Below are positions 45,187 to 54,342 of a stretch of DNA of 64,000 nucleotides, piece after piece (the first letter of the stretch is position 1; each line of letters opens with the position of its first letter). The notes beneath the pieces are model-generated. The model did not search any database, was not told the DNA's origin, and was given only the letters and a program-made list of their open reading frames with translations. The stretch comes from Candidatus Methanophagales archaeon (GTDB lineage Archaea > Halobacteriota > Syntropharchaeia > Alkanophagales > Methanospirareceae), in assembly GCA_024699715.1 (NCBI GenBank), contig JANPRD010000002.1, positions 62,001-126,000 of the forward strand, in the 5' to 3' direction. A program made the position numbers and the translations under genes.

Positions 45187-46110
45187 TTATACCTTTTTAA
45201 TATATCTTGATAGCACATTGCTAAATTCTTTCATTGTTTTAGATGCCCATTCTATAATTTCTGGATAATCCTCTTCGGAAAGGTATTTTATATTACCTTT
45301 GATGTTTTTGTAAATTGCAATCCTACATGCCCTTTTTTCCTCCATTCTTTCCCATATGAGTCCTTTTATCTCATTTTCTATTTTATCCTTATGTTTTTCT
45401 AACTCCTCAAAAATTCTTTCGTTTTTATTTTTATCTCCTGTATCAATATATAGTTCAATTGCGAATCTATTATTTCTTTTAAATGCCCACACAAATGATA
45501 AACCTCCTTTACCAGCACCAAAGCTCAACCAATTCTGTGGTTGAGGTTTAACTTTTCTCCACCTTGGATTGATCTTTTTATACTCATCTACTAATTTAGA
45601 ATAAAATTCCAAATATTTTTTAGCTGTTTCACTCATCGTTTGACTTGAAATCTTAATCATTCTTTCCCAGTCATTTGGTTTAACAACTATTCTAAAATCA
45701 GGAGCTGTGGAGAATCCTCTATTTTAATCAACTTTATCTCAATCCCAAAAAATGATGGCCACTCTTTCTGGATCAACATTCTCATTTAACCATTCTAACG
45801 CCTTTTTATGCTCTTCTCGAAATTTTCTGCAATCCAAATTATTATCCCTGCTTGTTTCCAGCAGCATAAGTAAGTATTTTACCTAAATGATCATGCTCTG
45901 TAGTTCCGAACTGATTTTCTATTATAATTATTTTGTTTGAATCGGAATCTCTTGCAATTATATCACAACTAAAATTCCCTACATTTCTTCTAATTACTAT
46001 CAATTATGTCTAATTTAATTTTTCCCCAAAATATTTAGATTCTCATTTAGCCAAGGGGTAAAATCTTTATCCTCTTTCTCAAACACATCTTTCAAATCAA
46101 CTTTTCATTT
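45187..46110 (-). pseudogene. Degraded DUF4268 nuclease-like protein
   Basis: The intact C-terminal frame (45660 to 45187) has the DUF4268 pattern NWLSFGAGKGGLSFVWAF, FAIELYIDTGDKNKNE and IWERMEEKRACRIAIYK. Upstream, family pieces continue in other frames: CRKFREEHKKALEWLNENVD near 45750-45840, IIIIENQFGTTEHDHLGKIL near 45870-45940, and KDFTPWLNENLNILG near 46030-46100. This is the usual layout of DUF4268 proteins, which have a PD-(D/E)xK-like N-terminus and are often near restriction loci. The internal stops and shifts show it is dead. Local sequence is much more AT-rich than neighbours, suggesting acquired DNA. Confidence 0.75.
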
Positions 46111-47070
46111 TTTCTAGTTTTTGTATTATTTCATTCTAACTGATTATTTCTTATCTTTGTATTCACTTCTATAATTCCTTTCACAGTCTTATTGTGGCGA
46201 TCAATTACCTCTGATAAGCACTTGGAATGTATTGTCGTAGCAATGATTATATCGATCTGGCTAGAGATCGGTCATGGTGTTTTCATTCACTACATTCTCT
46301 GCTTCATAAAAACTTCGATGGTTCCTTTTTTCTCGGTGTTATCAAATGATTACACTAGGCAATATAGCCAATTGAGCCATGTATTTTCAAAAGTAACACT
46401 GCTTTATTTTTATAGGTTTTTCCAATCGTTTTTCTTCAATTTATAAATCTCTTCCATTCGATGAATTCGGAAAATTTCCAAACATTATCTATAAGCATCG
46501 CTTAACTTGAAGCTTCCTAACTTCCTTCGTTTTTAATCGTGACTAATTCTTCTGTAATGGATTTTTGTCCTGTAATTTTCTCTAATACTTAGGAAATTCA
46601 GGCATTCTAATTCTATTCATTTCCAGTTATCCTCCTGATTCGCACAACATTTGGCAAGTATGCGAAGCCCATAAGGGTTTGAGTGAGCGTCCCACTTTTA
46701 CCTCTCTGACACCGGGGGTGCAACGCATAGTATTTCTTTTTTCTTTTGTTTTGCATTTTCAACAATCTTTTTTGCCTTCTTCATCTTTGTTTTCATGCAT
46801 TTCTCTCTCCGCTCTAAAATGAAAAACCATCATTTAAAATTTTCGATTATTCAAAGGAAGTTTTATTATAAATGATAAATAAATTTTGAGCGTTGTGAAA
46901 GCAAAAGGACTTTCATCGGCTTGCTCTCTTTATCTTTCCTGGCTGTTTTATAAAATGAGTATTCATCTTCCTCCCTCCTTCCTCATCTGATAATCCTTTG
47001 TTCTCCCAGCCTCCGCATGTTCAGTGCAAAATCTTAAGACAGAACAAACGGATTCGCTGTGTGTTTATGA
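46111..47070. other. AT-rich non-coding/decayed stretch
   Basis: About 960 nt with no frame I can support. Short open frames (for example 46192-46446 plus) have biased, non-protein-like composition. It continues the AT-rich island that starts at 45187 and ends at the uL5 stop. Around 46640-46740 a GC-richer patch appears with no recognised structure. Probably remains of mobile or defence genes. Confidence 0.5.
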
Positions 47071-47754
47071 TTATTCCTCAATAACATTCACACCGAACTC
47101 ACGAATGAAGAAGTTTATGCCTTCTTCTCGTGTTATTCGCTGCTTTTTGGGTATTTTTCTGCGTTGAATGCGTCGTTCTTTTATCCTGAAGCCCGGTCTT
47201 TTGAGCGAAACTGAGACATCCATGCCGAATATGCCGACTGCGGGGTCGTAAGGAATGCCGAGGTCGGTATGCTCCTCAATCCCGAAGGAGAGATTTCCGA
47301 AGGCATCAAACTGGCTCTCGTAAAGCCTGTTCTGAATTTTGAACACTTTTCGCAGGAATTCATACGCCTTTTCCTTGCGAAGCGTGACTTTGCACCCAAT
47401 TGGCTCGCCCTTTTTTATGCCAAACGGCTGAATTGTGCGTTTAGCAAGCGTTTCAACAGGCTTCTGACCTGTTATCTGCTCTATTATTCGCTCTGCATTC
47501 TTCAACTTCTCACCGCTTTCCCCCACTCCTATGTTTATTACGACCTTATCTAACTCTACTCTCCTCATAGGATGCTCATGTTTCTTCTTCTCTCTTTTTG
47601 CTTCTCTCTCCGCTGCCCTCACTTCCGTCTCTGCTTCTGCCTTCGCTTCTGTCTTTGCTCCCGCCTCAACAGCTTCAACACTCGCCACTTGCTCCTCCTC
47701 TTCGCTCCCTTTCTGAACGCTTTCCGCTGCTTTTTCCGCCGTTTCCATTCTCAC
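47071..47754 (-). CDS. rpl5: Ribosomal protein uL5 with acidic/basic N-terminal extension
   Basis: Large-subunit protein. Core from HPMRRVELDKVVINIGVGESGEKL to the C-terminal RREE-type end, including QKPVETLAKRTIQPFGIKKGEPIGCKVTLR and GIPYDPAVGIFGMDVSV. The open frame adds about 60 residues of Glu/Ala/Lys repeat before the core. Either this is a real expansion or translation starts at the internal ATG 47568. Lies after eS4 and separated from the rest of the usual spc ribosomal cluster. Confidence 0.92.
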   Translation of the reverse strand: MRMETAEKAAESVQKGSEEEEQVASVEAVEAGAKTEAKAEAETEVRAAEREAKREKKKHEHPMRRVELDKVVINIGVGESGEKLKNAERIIEQITGQKPVETLAKRTIQPFGIKKGEPIGCKVTLRKEKAYEFLRKVFKIQNRLYESQFDAFGNLSFGIEEHTDLGIPYDPAVGIFGMDVSVSLKRPGFRIKERRIQRRKIPKKQRITREEGINFFIREFGVNVIEE

Positions 47755-47775
47755 ACCACCATTACCGTCGCATCA

Positions 47776-48534
47776 TCACTTCAGACCGGGCACCTCAATT
47801 TTTTCAGTGCCGATGACGAATACGAAGTCCTCAACGGTCTCAAAAATCTCGCCCTCTTCTTCTGCTGCTGTCTCGCCGGCGGGAGAGAGAGCTGCGCAGA
47901 ATCCCAAACTGCGAATCCTCACGACATTTCTTTCTGAGGAGCGTCTGACGATGCGTTCAACGAGCTCGCCGATTTGAGCGGTGTGCTTACCGCCGAAAAC
48001 AACGACTTTACTGCCCTCCTCGTATGGAAGAACCTTCAACACTTCCCCATTCTCAAGCGAAATAAGCAGTGAATCATGCGTCTTAATATGCAGACCATCA
48101 TCAAGTAAGTTCCTTCCGTCGTGCAAATTTATTTGAATTTTTCCACCTTTAAGCGTTGTTTTGTTCTCTACTCGGCATAATTTCATTTTTGCCTCGTCCT
48201 CTTTTATCGGAACAAGCGTCAGAATGCCTCTCCTGTCCATCAGCATCACATAATGCTCATTCAATTTCGGAATGGAAATGACATCAAAGAGACCGACGGG
48301 GAATTTGTAGTCCTTTCTGACCTTGCCGTTCACGACGATGTTCCCCTCTGTCAGAATCTTGCGAGCCTCTCTTGCGTTGTCTGCGAGCTTTAGGATGTCT
48401 CGCACAAGCAGAAGCAGCGGAAGACTGCGTTCCTTAGGGTGCGGTCCGGGTCTCGGCTTCACCGTCCAGAAATGCTCCTTCCTCGCTACGCTCCAACTGC
48501 GAGGTGCAGATATCCGCTTCTGATGCCTGCTCAT
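47776..48534 (-). CDS. rps4e: Ribosomal protein eS4
   Basis: 252 aa. Start MSRHQKRISAPRSWSVARKEHFW; S4-type RNA-binding segment (ARKILTEGNIVVNGKVRKDYKFPVGL), then DVISIPKLNEHY, a KOW-like KVVVFGGKHTAQIGE and VRIRSLGF. An Ala/Glu-rich insert (SPAGETAAEEEGE) precedes the family ending FVIGTEKIEVPGL. Partner of uL5; uL24 and uL14, normally just upstream, are not here. Confidence 0.94.
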   Translation of the reverse strand: MSRHQKRISAPRSWSVARKEHFWTVKPRPGPHPKERSLPLLLLVRDILKLADNAREARKILTEGNIVVNGKVRKDYKFPVGLFDVISIPKLNEHYVMLMDRRGILTLVPIKEDEAKMKLCRVENKTTLKGGKIQINLHDGRNLLDDGLHIKTHDSLLISLENGEVLKVLPYEEGSKVVVFGGKHTAQIGELVERIVRRSSERNVVRIRSLGFCAALSPAGETAAEEEGEIFETVEDFVFVIGTEKIEVPGLK

Positions 48535-48610
48535 TTCCCTGAATTCCCTCCTCCGCTCTTAAAAAAGGCAACGGTTAAGTGGCAGCGGTTAGGTGTGCAG
48601 TTGTGAGCGT

Positions 48611-49618
48611 TCAAGTTGCGGACTGCCTCTGAGTGCCTTCGACGAAATTCCGAATTTTATTGACGATGCGTTCAAAAGCCTCTCTCACTTTTGATTCTTT
48701 GCGAAGGACGAAAGGGACGCCGGCATCCGCATCCTCAACGACACGAGGGTCAAAAGGCACGCTCCCCAAGAAAGGGACGCCCATTTCACGAGCAGCACGC
48801 TCTCCCCCGCCCTTCTTGAAGATTGGAATCTCCTTTCCGCAATACGGGCATACCATTCCGCTCATGTTCTCAATGATTCCAATCACGGGAATGCCGAGAA
48901 CTTGAGCGAACTTCACCGCTTTACGCACATCTAAAAGCGACAGCTCTTGTGGCGTCGTGACGATGACCGCACCGTCAACATTTTTAATGAGTTGTGCGAC
49001 GCTTAAAGGCTCGTCTCCAGTCCCAGGAGGCAAATCAACGACCAAATAGTCAAGCGAACCCCAGTTCACATCAGATAAAAACTGACGGATTGCATGCATT
49101 TTCAGCGGTCCTCGCCAAATCACCGCAGCATTCTTGTCTGGAAGGAAATAAGAGAGCGAAATTGTTCGCAGTCTCGGCGTCGCAAGCACAGGATTCACTT
49201 TGCCCTCAACAATCTCAGGTCGCTTGTCCTCAATGCCGAGCATCTTCGGCACATCGGGCCCATGAATGTCAGCATCCATCAGACCGACATCTAAGCCCTG
49301 CATGCCGAGAGCGAAAGCGAGGTTCACCGCAACCGTCGTCTTACCGACGCCTCCCTTACCGCTCATCACCATGATTTTGTGCTTAACATGCTCCATGCTT
49401 TTCCTAACCGCTTCCTCCATCTCTCGCTGCGTCATCGGTCGCCCTCCCTGCTGCCCCTGCCCTGTTGCTGTTGTTGTGCCTGTCGTCTCTCCGCCCCCTC
49501 TGCTGCCGCTTGCTCTGCTCCCGCTTCTCCTGTGCTGCCAGTGCTCGCCCCTTTTTGCATTCCGCCGTCTTCTCTCATCTTTACTCACCTGTTTCCTCCT
49601 CCTTCTTTCGCCACACAT
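48611..49618 (-). CDS. Mrp/NBP35-type Fe-S carrier ATPase
   Basis: 335 aa. Deviant Walker [50 protein letters not shown] and the [11 protein letters not shown] CxxC characteristic of ApbC/Mrp. Loads Fe-S clusters onto target proteins, fitting an Fe-S-heavy organism. The first 60 residues are Arg/Gly/Ser/Thr low complexity ([20 protein letters not shown]); the true start may be at about 49435 ([20 protein letters not shown]). Confidence 0.92.
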   Translation of the reverse strand: MCGERRRRKQVSKDERRRRNAKRGEHWQHRRSGSRASGSRGGGETTGTTTATGQGQQGGRPMTQREMEEAVRKSMEHVKHKIMVMSGKGGVGKTTVAVNLAFALGMQGLDVGLMDADIHGPDVPKMLGIEDKRPEIVEGKVNPVLATPRLRTISLSYFLPDKNAAVIWRGPLKMHAIRQFLSDVNWGSLDYLVVDLPPGTGDEPLSVAQLIKNVDGAVIVTTPQELSLLDVRKAVKFAQVLGIPVIGIIENMSGMVCPYCGKEIPIFKKGGGERAAREMGVPFLGSVPFDPRVVEDADAGVPFVLRKESKVREAFERIVNKIRNFVEGTQRQSAT

Positions 49619-49960
49619 CCAAATGAATATTTATTCTTTCGGCAGGGCAGTTTCCGCAGCGGGTCTCACGCATGCTGACACGCATGCTGGGCTTCTCTGT
49701 TTCTCACGCTTTCCCACTGTCGCTGGTAACCTCCTTATGCCATGATTTCGCTTTACGGAGACATCTGCTTTTATTAAACCATATTTAATCCGTGGCGTTT
49801 TAAATTTAAGCTAAATCGTTCTTTATTGATTACATCTCAAACTTATCTCAAACTTGCCTTCAGTGCCAACTCTTTTGCCGTCTTGTGTGCATCGCTGCCG
49901 GTATTTATGATGAAACAACTCTGGTTAAGATAAACAGTCAATATGTAACGGGTTCTGCTC
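49619..49960. other. Intergenic region between mrp and DUF134 gene
   Basis: About 340 nt, no gene seen. 49770-49830 is AT-rich with TATA-like sequences that could drive mrp on the minus strand. A perfect 11-bp tandem repeat ATCTCAAACTT occurs at 49834-49844 and 49845-49855, possibly an operator. Confidence 0.45.
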
Positions 49961-50461
49961 CTAATATTTTCCTTTCCTACCACTACCCCTCCTTCCGAGC
50001 CCTCTGCAAGGGGGCATCCAGCAAATCGGCTGCGGAGGAGGTGGCGGTGGTTGAGGATGATGGGGCGTATTCAGGAATTGTGCGTGAGTTTTGTTTGATG
50101 TAACTTGGTCACGACCCTGCTCCTCACTGCTGACAAGCACGAAATCCCCGCCCTCTATTCTTAAGGCTTTGCCTTCAACGAGTGCGGATGCGATTTTCCT
50201 GCGTGCTGCTTGGAGAATGCGGTGAAAAGTGGGTTGCGAAACGCCCATCCTGCGAGCAGCTTCCTCCTGCGTCAGTCCCAAAAGGTCTTTCAGGCGAATG
50301 CTCTCCAATTCCTCTACCTTCAGCACTTCCTCACTCTCACTCCCTCGTATCCGCTCGTTTTCACTCCCCCCTTCGCCATCGCCATAGCCCCGAATCGGAA
50401 CACGAGGCTCAAAATAGAAAAAGTGCGGGAGGAATCCCACGCAACGCCTCCTTCGTCTCAC
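49961..50461 (-). CDS. DUF134-family helix-turn-helix protein
   Basis: 166 aa. HTH core: LESIRLKDLLGLTQEEAARRMGVSQPTFHRILQAARRKIASALVEGKALRIEGG, the DUF134 signature; FEPRVPIRG earlier also fits. Two inserts are unusual: an acidic Gly/Glu/Ser stretch before the HTH and a Pro-rich HPQPPPPPPQP before the C-terminal MPPCRGLGRRG. Often neighbours mrp genes in archaea and bacteria, as here. Probable DNA-binding regulator, target unknown. Confidence 0.83.
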   Translation of the reverse strand: MRRRRRCVGFLPHFFYFEPRVPIRGYGDGEGGSENERIRGSESEEVLKVEELESIRLKDLLGLTQEEAARRMGVSQPTFHRILQAARRKIASALVEGKALRIEGGDFVLVSSEEQGRDQVTSNKTHAQFLNTPHHPQPPPPPPQPICWMPPCRGLGRRGSGRKGKY

Positions 50462-50482
50462 ACCGCACTCCCCCTTTCCCCT

Positions 50483-51292
50483 TCACAAGTCAGATGCAAG
50501 CCGATGCAACCGCCTCGTAATCTCCCTCAACACTTCCCTTAGAACCTCTTTGTTGTCGTATCCACTTAAAATCTCATCCAAACTGCTCACATGTTTTTCC
50601 CTTTTCTCCGTTTCCGCTTTTTGTGCTTGTGCTTTTATGCGAGAGACCTCAGAAGCGAGATTTTTCAAAGCCCGCTCAACATCGTCAACGATTGTCACGG
50701 TGGCGGTGCGTGCAGTCCTTGAGAGCGGATTCAGGTCTATTGCGATGACCTTCTTACCCATTTTCACAAGCGCTTCAGTTCGGTCTCCGTCCTCAATCGC
50801 AACAAGCACGACATCCGCAGTGAATATGCCTTCCCGCTCCACCAAGCCACGAGGATGCTCCAAACCTTCTATGCGTTCAGTCGCATGCTCTCCAAGCACC
50901 CCTCTCGCACCGTTCCGCTCAAGCAGTTCTTTTATGCGACGCACTCGCTCTTCCGTTCGGTGAAAGAGATTCACTTCAATCCTCGCATTCGTCAGAGATG
51001 CAAGCTCAACAACAGCACGAGGAGCGAGCGCTGCAACATTACCGTTCACTGAAATCACTGGCTTCCTCGCCGAAAGCAAGAGTTCAGCAGCAACTTCAGT
51101 CGCCCTCTGGGCAGCATTTAATGTCCGCTCACCGATTAAATAATCAAAAGCCTCGCCCCTACCGTGAGCGATTAAGCCTTGCAGCGTCGCTATGCCCGCT
51201 GAAACACACTCTACAAGCCTCTCCCTTCTCTTCAGGGACTCATACCTCGGATGACTCTTCGGTATTTCCCAGTGAATCTCATGAACCGACAT
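50483..51292 (-). CDS. 4-phosphopantoate-beta-alanine ligase (archaeal PPS, DUF137)
   Basis: 269 aa. Archaeal coenzyme A route enzyme joining phosphopantoate and beta-alanine. Motifs: IPKSHPRYESLKRRE, GIATLQGLIAHGRGEAFDYLIGE, KPVISVNGNVAAL, VEVNLF-type IEVNLFHRTEER, ADVVLVAIEDGDRTEALVKMGK and AIDLNPLSRTA. The C-terminal 60 residues contain a Lys/Glu/Ala helix. Full length for the family. Confidence 0.92.
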   Translation of the reverse strand: MSVHEIHWEIPKSHPRYESLKRRERLVECVSAGIATLQGLIAHGRGEAFDYLIGERTLNAAQRATEVAAELLLSARKPVISVNGNVAALAPRAVVELASLTNARIEVNLFHRTEERVRRIKELLERNGARGVLGEHATERIEGLEHPRGLVEREGIFTADVVLVAIEDGDRTEALVKMGKKVIAIDLNPLSRTARTATVTIVDDVERALKNLASEVSRIKAQAQKAETEKREKHVSSLDEILSGYDNKEVLREVLREITRRLHRLASDL

Positions 51293-51375
51293 ACCTCAGC
51301 ACACAGCAGAAAGAAAAAAGCACACTGCACAACGCACCACAACGCCCAAAGCACAACGCACACAGACGCAAAAAA

Positions 51376-51726
51376 TTAAATTCTGCGTATGGAAATTTCC
51401 CGCTTCTTCGGCATTACTCGCCTCAAAATCTCCTTCAATTGAGCATCGTCAATCCTTTTTGTTATTTTTCCGCTCTGTGCGAGGGCGACGAGCAAATTCT
51501 CAATCTGCGTTGCGAGCTCAGGCTTCGCAAGTTTTATGTTTGTGAGTCGCTCACGAGCCTCTGGCGTGAGCAGTTGCCTCAAAATGATGCGTTTCGCCTC
51601 TTCAATCTGCTGTCTTTCAGCCTCTTCTCTCAACGCCTGCTGTTCCGCCGCTGCCTGCTGTTGCAGTAGCAGTTGTTGCAGTCGCTGCTGTCGCAAACGC
51701 TCCAACTCCTCCTCTTCAGATGCCAT
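51376..51726 (-). CDS. PDCD5-family DNA-binding protein
   Basis: 116 aa from ATG 51726. Long Gln/Glu/Arg helix (LERLRQQRLQQLLLQQQ) then LRQLLTPEARERLTNIKLAKPELATQIENLLVALAQSGKI and DAQLKEILRRVMPKKREI, the PDCD5/TFAR19 pattern. Next to eS19 as in most archaea. Confidence 0.93.
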   Translation of the reverse strand: MASEEEELERLRQQRLQQLLLQQQAAAEQQALREEAERQQIEEAKRIILRQLLTPEARERLTNIKLAKPELATQIENLLVALAQSGKITKRIDDAQLKEILRRVMPKKREISIRRI

Positions 51727-51745
51727 TTTCCTCACCTCCGCCCTC

Positions 51746-52276
51746 TCAACTCTTCACTTCCTCTTCATCTGCTTTTGCTTCAGATGCCTTCACAGCAGCA
51801 CTTTCCGCTTCCTCGCTCCGCTTGAGCCAAGCGGGTTCTGCGAGGCGACCCTCCTGCATCAATCTCATGCGGACTTCGTGAGCGGTGTTGTCAAGTAGCG
51901 ACTGCCCCTTCGGTGAGATTTTCCGTCCTTCCTTCGTTTTAACGACGAGACCTGCGTCCTCAAGTTGAGTGAGCGCAACCCTTATGATTTTACCTGAACC
52001 CTTCCTGAAATGCTCCCTTTTGACGCCTCTTCTTTGCCTTCCGCCGTATCTTGTGCGGAGTCTTGAGACGCCGACAGGTCCATTAATGTAAATTTGGCGA
52101 AGAATTGAGGCACAGCGAATATACCACCAGTCCTTCTGCATCGGCGGAAGCTCCTTTGAAACGCCTGTTTTCACATGCACACACCATCTCGGCATCGCAA
52201 TCGCTCGCATCTTCTTCAACTTCTCCGCAACCGCCTTCACTAATTCATCCGCAGGCACATCATACACCGTCGTCAT
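51746..52276 (-). CDS. rps19e: Ribosomal protein eS19
   Basis: 176 aa. TVYDVPADELVKAVAEKLKK, KDWWYIRCASILRQIYINGPVGVSRLRTRYGGRQRRGVKREHF and LTQLEDAGLVVKTKEGRKISPKGQSLLD. The C-terminal 25 residues are an Ala/Glu/Lys/Ser tail beyond the normal family end. Operon with pdcd5. Confidence 0.94.
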   Translation of the reverse strand: MTTVYDVPADELVKAVAEKLKKMRAIAMPRWCVHVKTGVSKELPPMQKDWWYIRCASILRQIYINGPVGVSRLRTRYGGRQRRGVKREHFRKGSGKIIRVALTQLEDAGLVVKTKEGRKISPKGQSLLDNTAHEVRMRLMQEGRLAEPAWLKRSEEAESAAVKASEAKADEEEVKS

Positions 52277-52391
52277 CCCTCTCTCCTATTCTCCCTTTCT
52301 TCTTCAAATTAATCAATATTAAGGCACGCACCGCTTATGTGTGTTGAGAGTTTTGCAGAGCGAAGCGGAAAGAGGAGCGGAGGTGGTAGCA

Positions 52392-53843
52392 ATGGTTGCG
52401 GGAAAGGAAAATAGAGAAGAGATAGAAGGAGAGGATGTGAGAATAGGCTTGGAGTGTCATGCTCAACTGCTCACGAAGTCGAAGTTGTTCTGCGGTTGTT
52501 CTACGGATTACAGAGGTGCCGAGCCGAACACGCACTGCTGCGAGGTTTGTTTGGGCTTGCCCGGCGCATTGCCGGTGGTGAATGAGCAGGCGTTGAAGTT
52601 CGCATTGAAAGTCGCTCTCGCACTAAACTGCGATATTCAGCCGAAAACGCTTTTCTACCGCAAGAATTATTTTTATCCCGACTTGCCTCGTGGCTTTCAG
52701 ATATCGCAATATGATTTCCCGATAGCGTTGAACGGATATTTAAGCATAGAAAGCGACGGCGTTGAGCGTAAGATAAGGATAAGAAGGGTTCATTTGGAGG
52801 AAGACCCTGGCAAATTAGTATATCCAGGCTCAATAACTACCGCAAAGTATGTGCTTGTGGACTACAACCGCTCTGGCGTTCCGCTTGTTGAAATCGTTAC
52901 TGAGCCTGATTTGAGGTCGCCTCGTGAGGCACGCATTTTCTTGGCGAAGTTGCGCTCTATTTTGGAATATTTAGGCGTTTTCAACGGCGATTTGGAGGGT
53001 GCGATGCGCGTGGATGCGAACATTTCACTCGGCGGTGGAGAGCGTGTTGAAGTGAAGAACATCTCTTCGCTGAAGGGAGTTGAGCGAGCGCTCGCTTTTG
53101 AAATCACGAGGCAGCGGAACTTCCTGCGAAGAGGTCAAAGCATTCAACAGGAGACAAGATTCTACGACGAGGAGCGAGGCATCACGGTTGCGATGCGAAC
53201 AAAGGAGTTTGAGCAGGACTACCGGTATTTTCCCGAGCCTGACCTCGTGCCTATTCAGATTTCAGCAGAGCTTGTGGATGCCTTGAAGGCAGAGATTCCT
53301 GAGATGCCAGACGAGAAGATGCGTCGCTTCTTGCGTCAGTATGCTCTCACGAGGGAGCAGGCGAAGGCGCTCACAGAAGACATATTCGTTGCGGATTTCT
53401 ACGAGGCTGTCGCATCTGAGATTGATGCGAGATTCGCAGCCACATGGGTCGCAGATGTGCTGAAGGGCGAGCTGAACTATCGTGGCATGAGCATGCGAGA
53501 GGCGTTGAAGCGGGTTTCACCTGAAAATTTCGTCAGATTGCTGAAAATGCTTCGCAGTGGCGAGATTGCGGAGCGTGCAGCGGTTGAGATTTTGAGAGAG
53601 ATGCTTGACAGGGGAGGCTCTCCCGAAGAAATCCTGCGTAGGAAGCACCTTAAGAGGCTCTCTTCCGCTGAAATTGAGCATGCGGTTGATGAAGTCATCT
53701 CGGAGCATGCGAAAGCGGTGTCAGACTTCAAAGCAGGGAAGAAGGAGGCTTTGAACTTTCTTGTGGGTCAGGTGCTTAAGAAGACGAGGGGCAGAGCGGA
53801 CCCGAAGGAGGCTCGCAACATCCTCGCTCAAAAATTGCAGTGA
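52392..53843 (+). CDS. gatB: Asp-tRNA(Asn)/Glu-tRNA(Gln) amidotransferase subunit GatB
   Basis: 483 aa from ATG 52392 with GGAGGTGG upstream. IGLECHAQLLTKSKLFCGCS, NTHCCEVCLGLPGALPVVN, YRKNYFYPDLPRGFQISQYD, VHLEEDPGKLVYPG, VDYNRSGVPLVEIVTEPD and the C-terminal YqeY-like tail. The zinc Cys are kept. Makes Asn-tRNA and/or Gln-tRNA by transamidation, consistent with a non-discriminating AspS in the window. Confidence 0.94.
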   Translation: MVAGKENREEIEGEDVRIGLECHAQLLTKSKLFCGCSTDYRGAEPNTHCCEVCLGLPGALPVVNEQALKFALKVALALNCDIQPKTLFYRKNYFYPDLPRGFQISQYDFPIALNGYLSIESDGVERKIRIRRVHLEEDPGKLVYPGSITTAKYVLVDYNRSGVPLVEIVTEPDLRSPREARIFLAKLRSILEYLGVFNGDLEGAMRVDANISLGGGERVEVKNISSLKGVERALAFEITRQRNFLRRGQSIQQETRFYDEERGITVAMRTKEFEQDYRYFPEPDLVPIQISAELVDALKAEIPEMPDEKMRRFLRQYALTREQAKALTEDIFVADFYEAVASEIDARFAATWVADVLKGELNYRGMSMREALKRVSPENFVRLLKMLRSGEIAERAAVEILREMLDRGGSPEEILRRKHLKRLSSAEIEHAVDEVISEHAKAVSDFKAGKKEALNFLVGQVLKKTRGRADPKEARNILAQKLQ

Positions 53844-53891
53844 TGCTTTTGTGTGTTGAGCGTGGGAATTGAGCAGGGAAAAAATGGCAAG

Positions 53892-53903
53892 ATTTAAATA
53901 AAT
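53892..53903 (+). promoter_or_regulatory. TATA-like element before mvhD-hdr operon
   Basis: ATTTAAATAAAT lies 23-34 nt before the mvhD ATG, the expected distance for a short-leader archaeal promoter. Confidence 0.5.
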
Positions 53904-53925
53904 GAGTTTTCGTTGAGAGAAGCAA

Positions 53926-54342
53926 ATGGGAGAGGAGTTTGAGCCGAGAATCGTGGGGTTTGCGTGCAATTGGTGCACTTATGCGGCGATAGACCTCGCA
54001 GGCACATCAAGGATGAAATACCCGCCGAACATTCGCATCATAAGAGTGATGTGTTCCTCAAGGGTGGATCCGATGTTCGTTCTGCGAGCGCTGCTTAACG
54101 GTGCGGATGCGGTGTTCATCGGTGGATGTCATCCGGGTGAGTGCCACTACATAGAGGCGAATTTCTACACGAGGCGAAGAATCGCAGCATTGAGAAGGAT
54201 ATTGAAGGAGTTTGGAATGGACAACAGGGTGAGATTGGAGTGGATTTCCGCTGCTGAGGGTGAGAAATTTGCGAGAACGATGGAAGAGATGGTTGAATAT
54301 GTGAAGAAGTTGGGACCGAATCCACTGAGGGGGCGCCTATGA
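53926..54342 (+). CDS. mvhD: MvhD-type [2Fe-2S] electron-transfer subunit
   Basis: 138 aa. The five family Cys are seen in FACNWCTYAAIDLAG, VMCSSRVDP and IGGCHPGECHY. MvhD links an electron donor module to HdrA. No Mvh hydrogenase genes are present; instead an FdhB/FrhB-like subunit follows with a 4-nt overlap, so electrons probably come from or go to F420H2 or formate. First gene of a five-gene operon. Confidence 0.92.
   Translation: MGEEFEPRIVGFACNWCTYAAIDLAGTSRMKYPPNIRIIRVMCSSRVDPMFVLRALLNGADAVFIGGCHPGECHYIEANFYTRRRIAALRRILKEFGMDNRVRLEWISAAEGEKFARTMEEMVEYVKKLGPNPLRGRL

Noticed and set aside
46192-46446. 84-codon plus-strand ORF in the AT-rich island
   Set aside because: Composition is dominated by hydrophobic and aromatic residues from AT-rich DNA; no motif or start signal.
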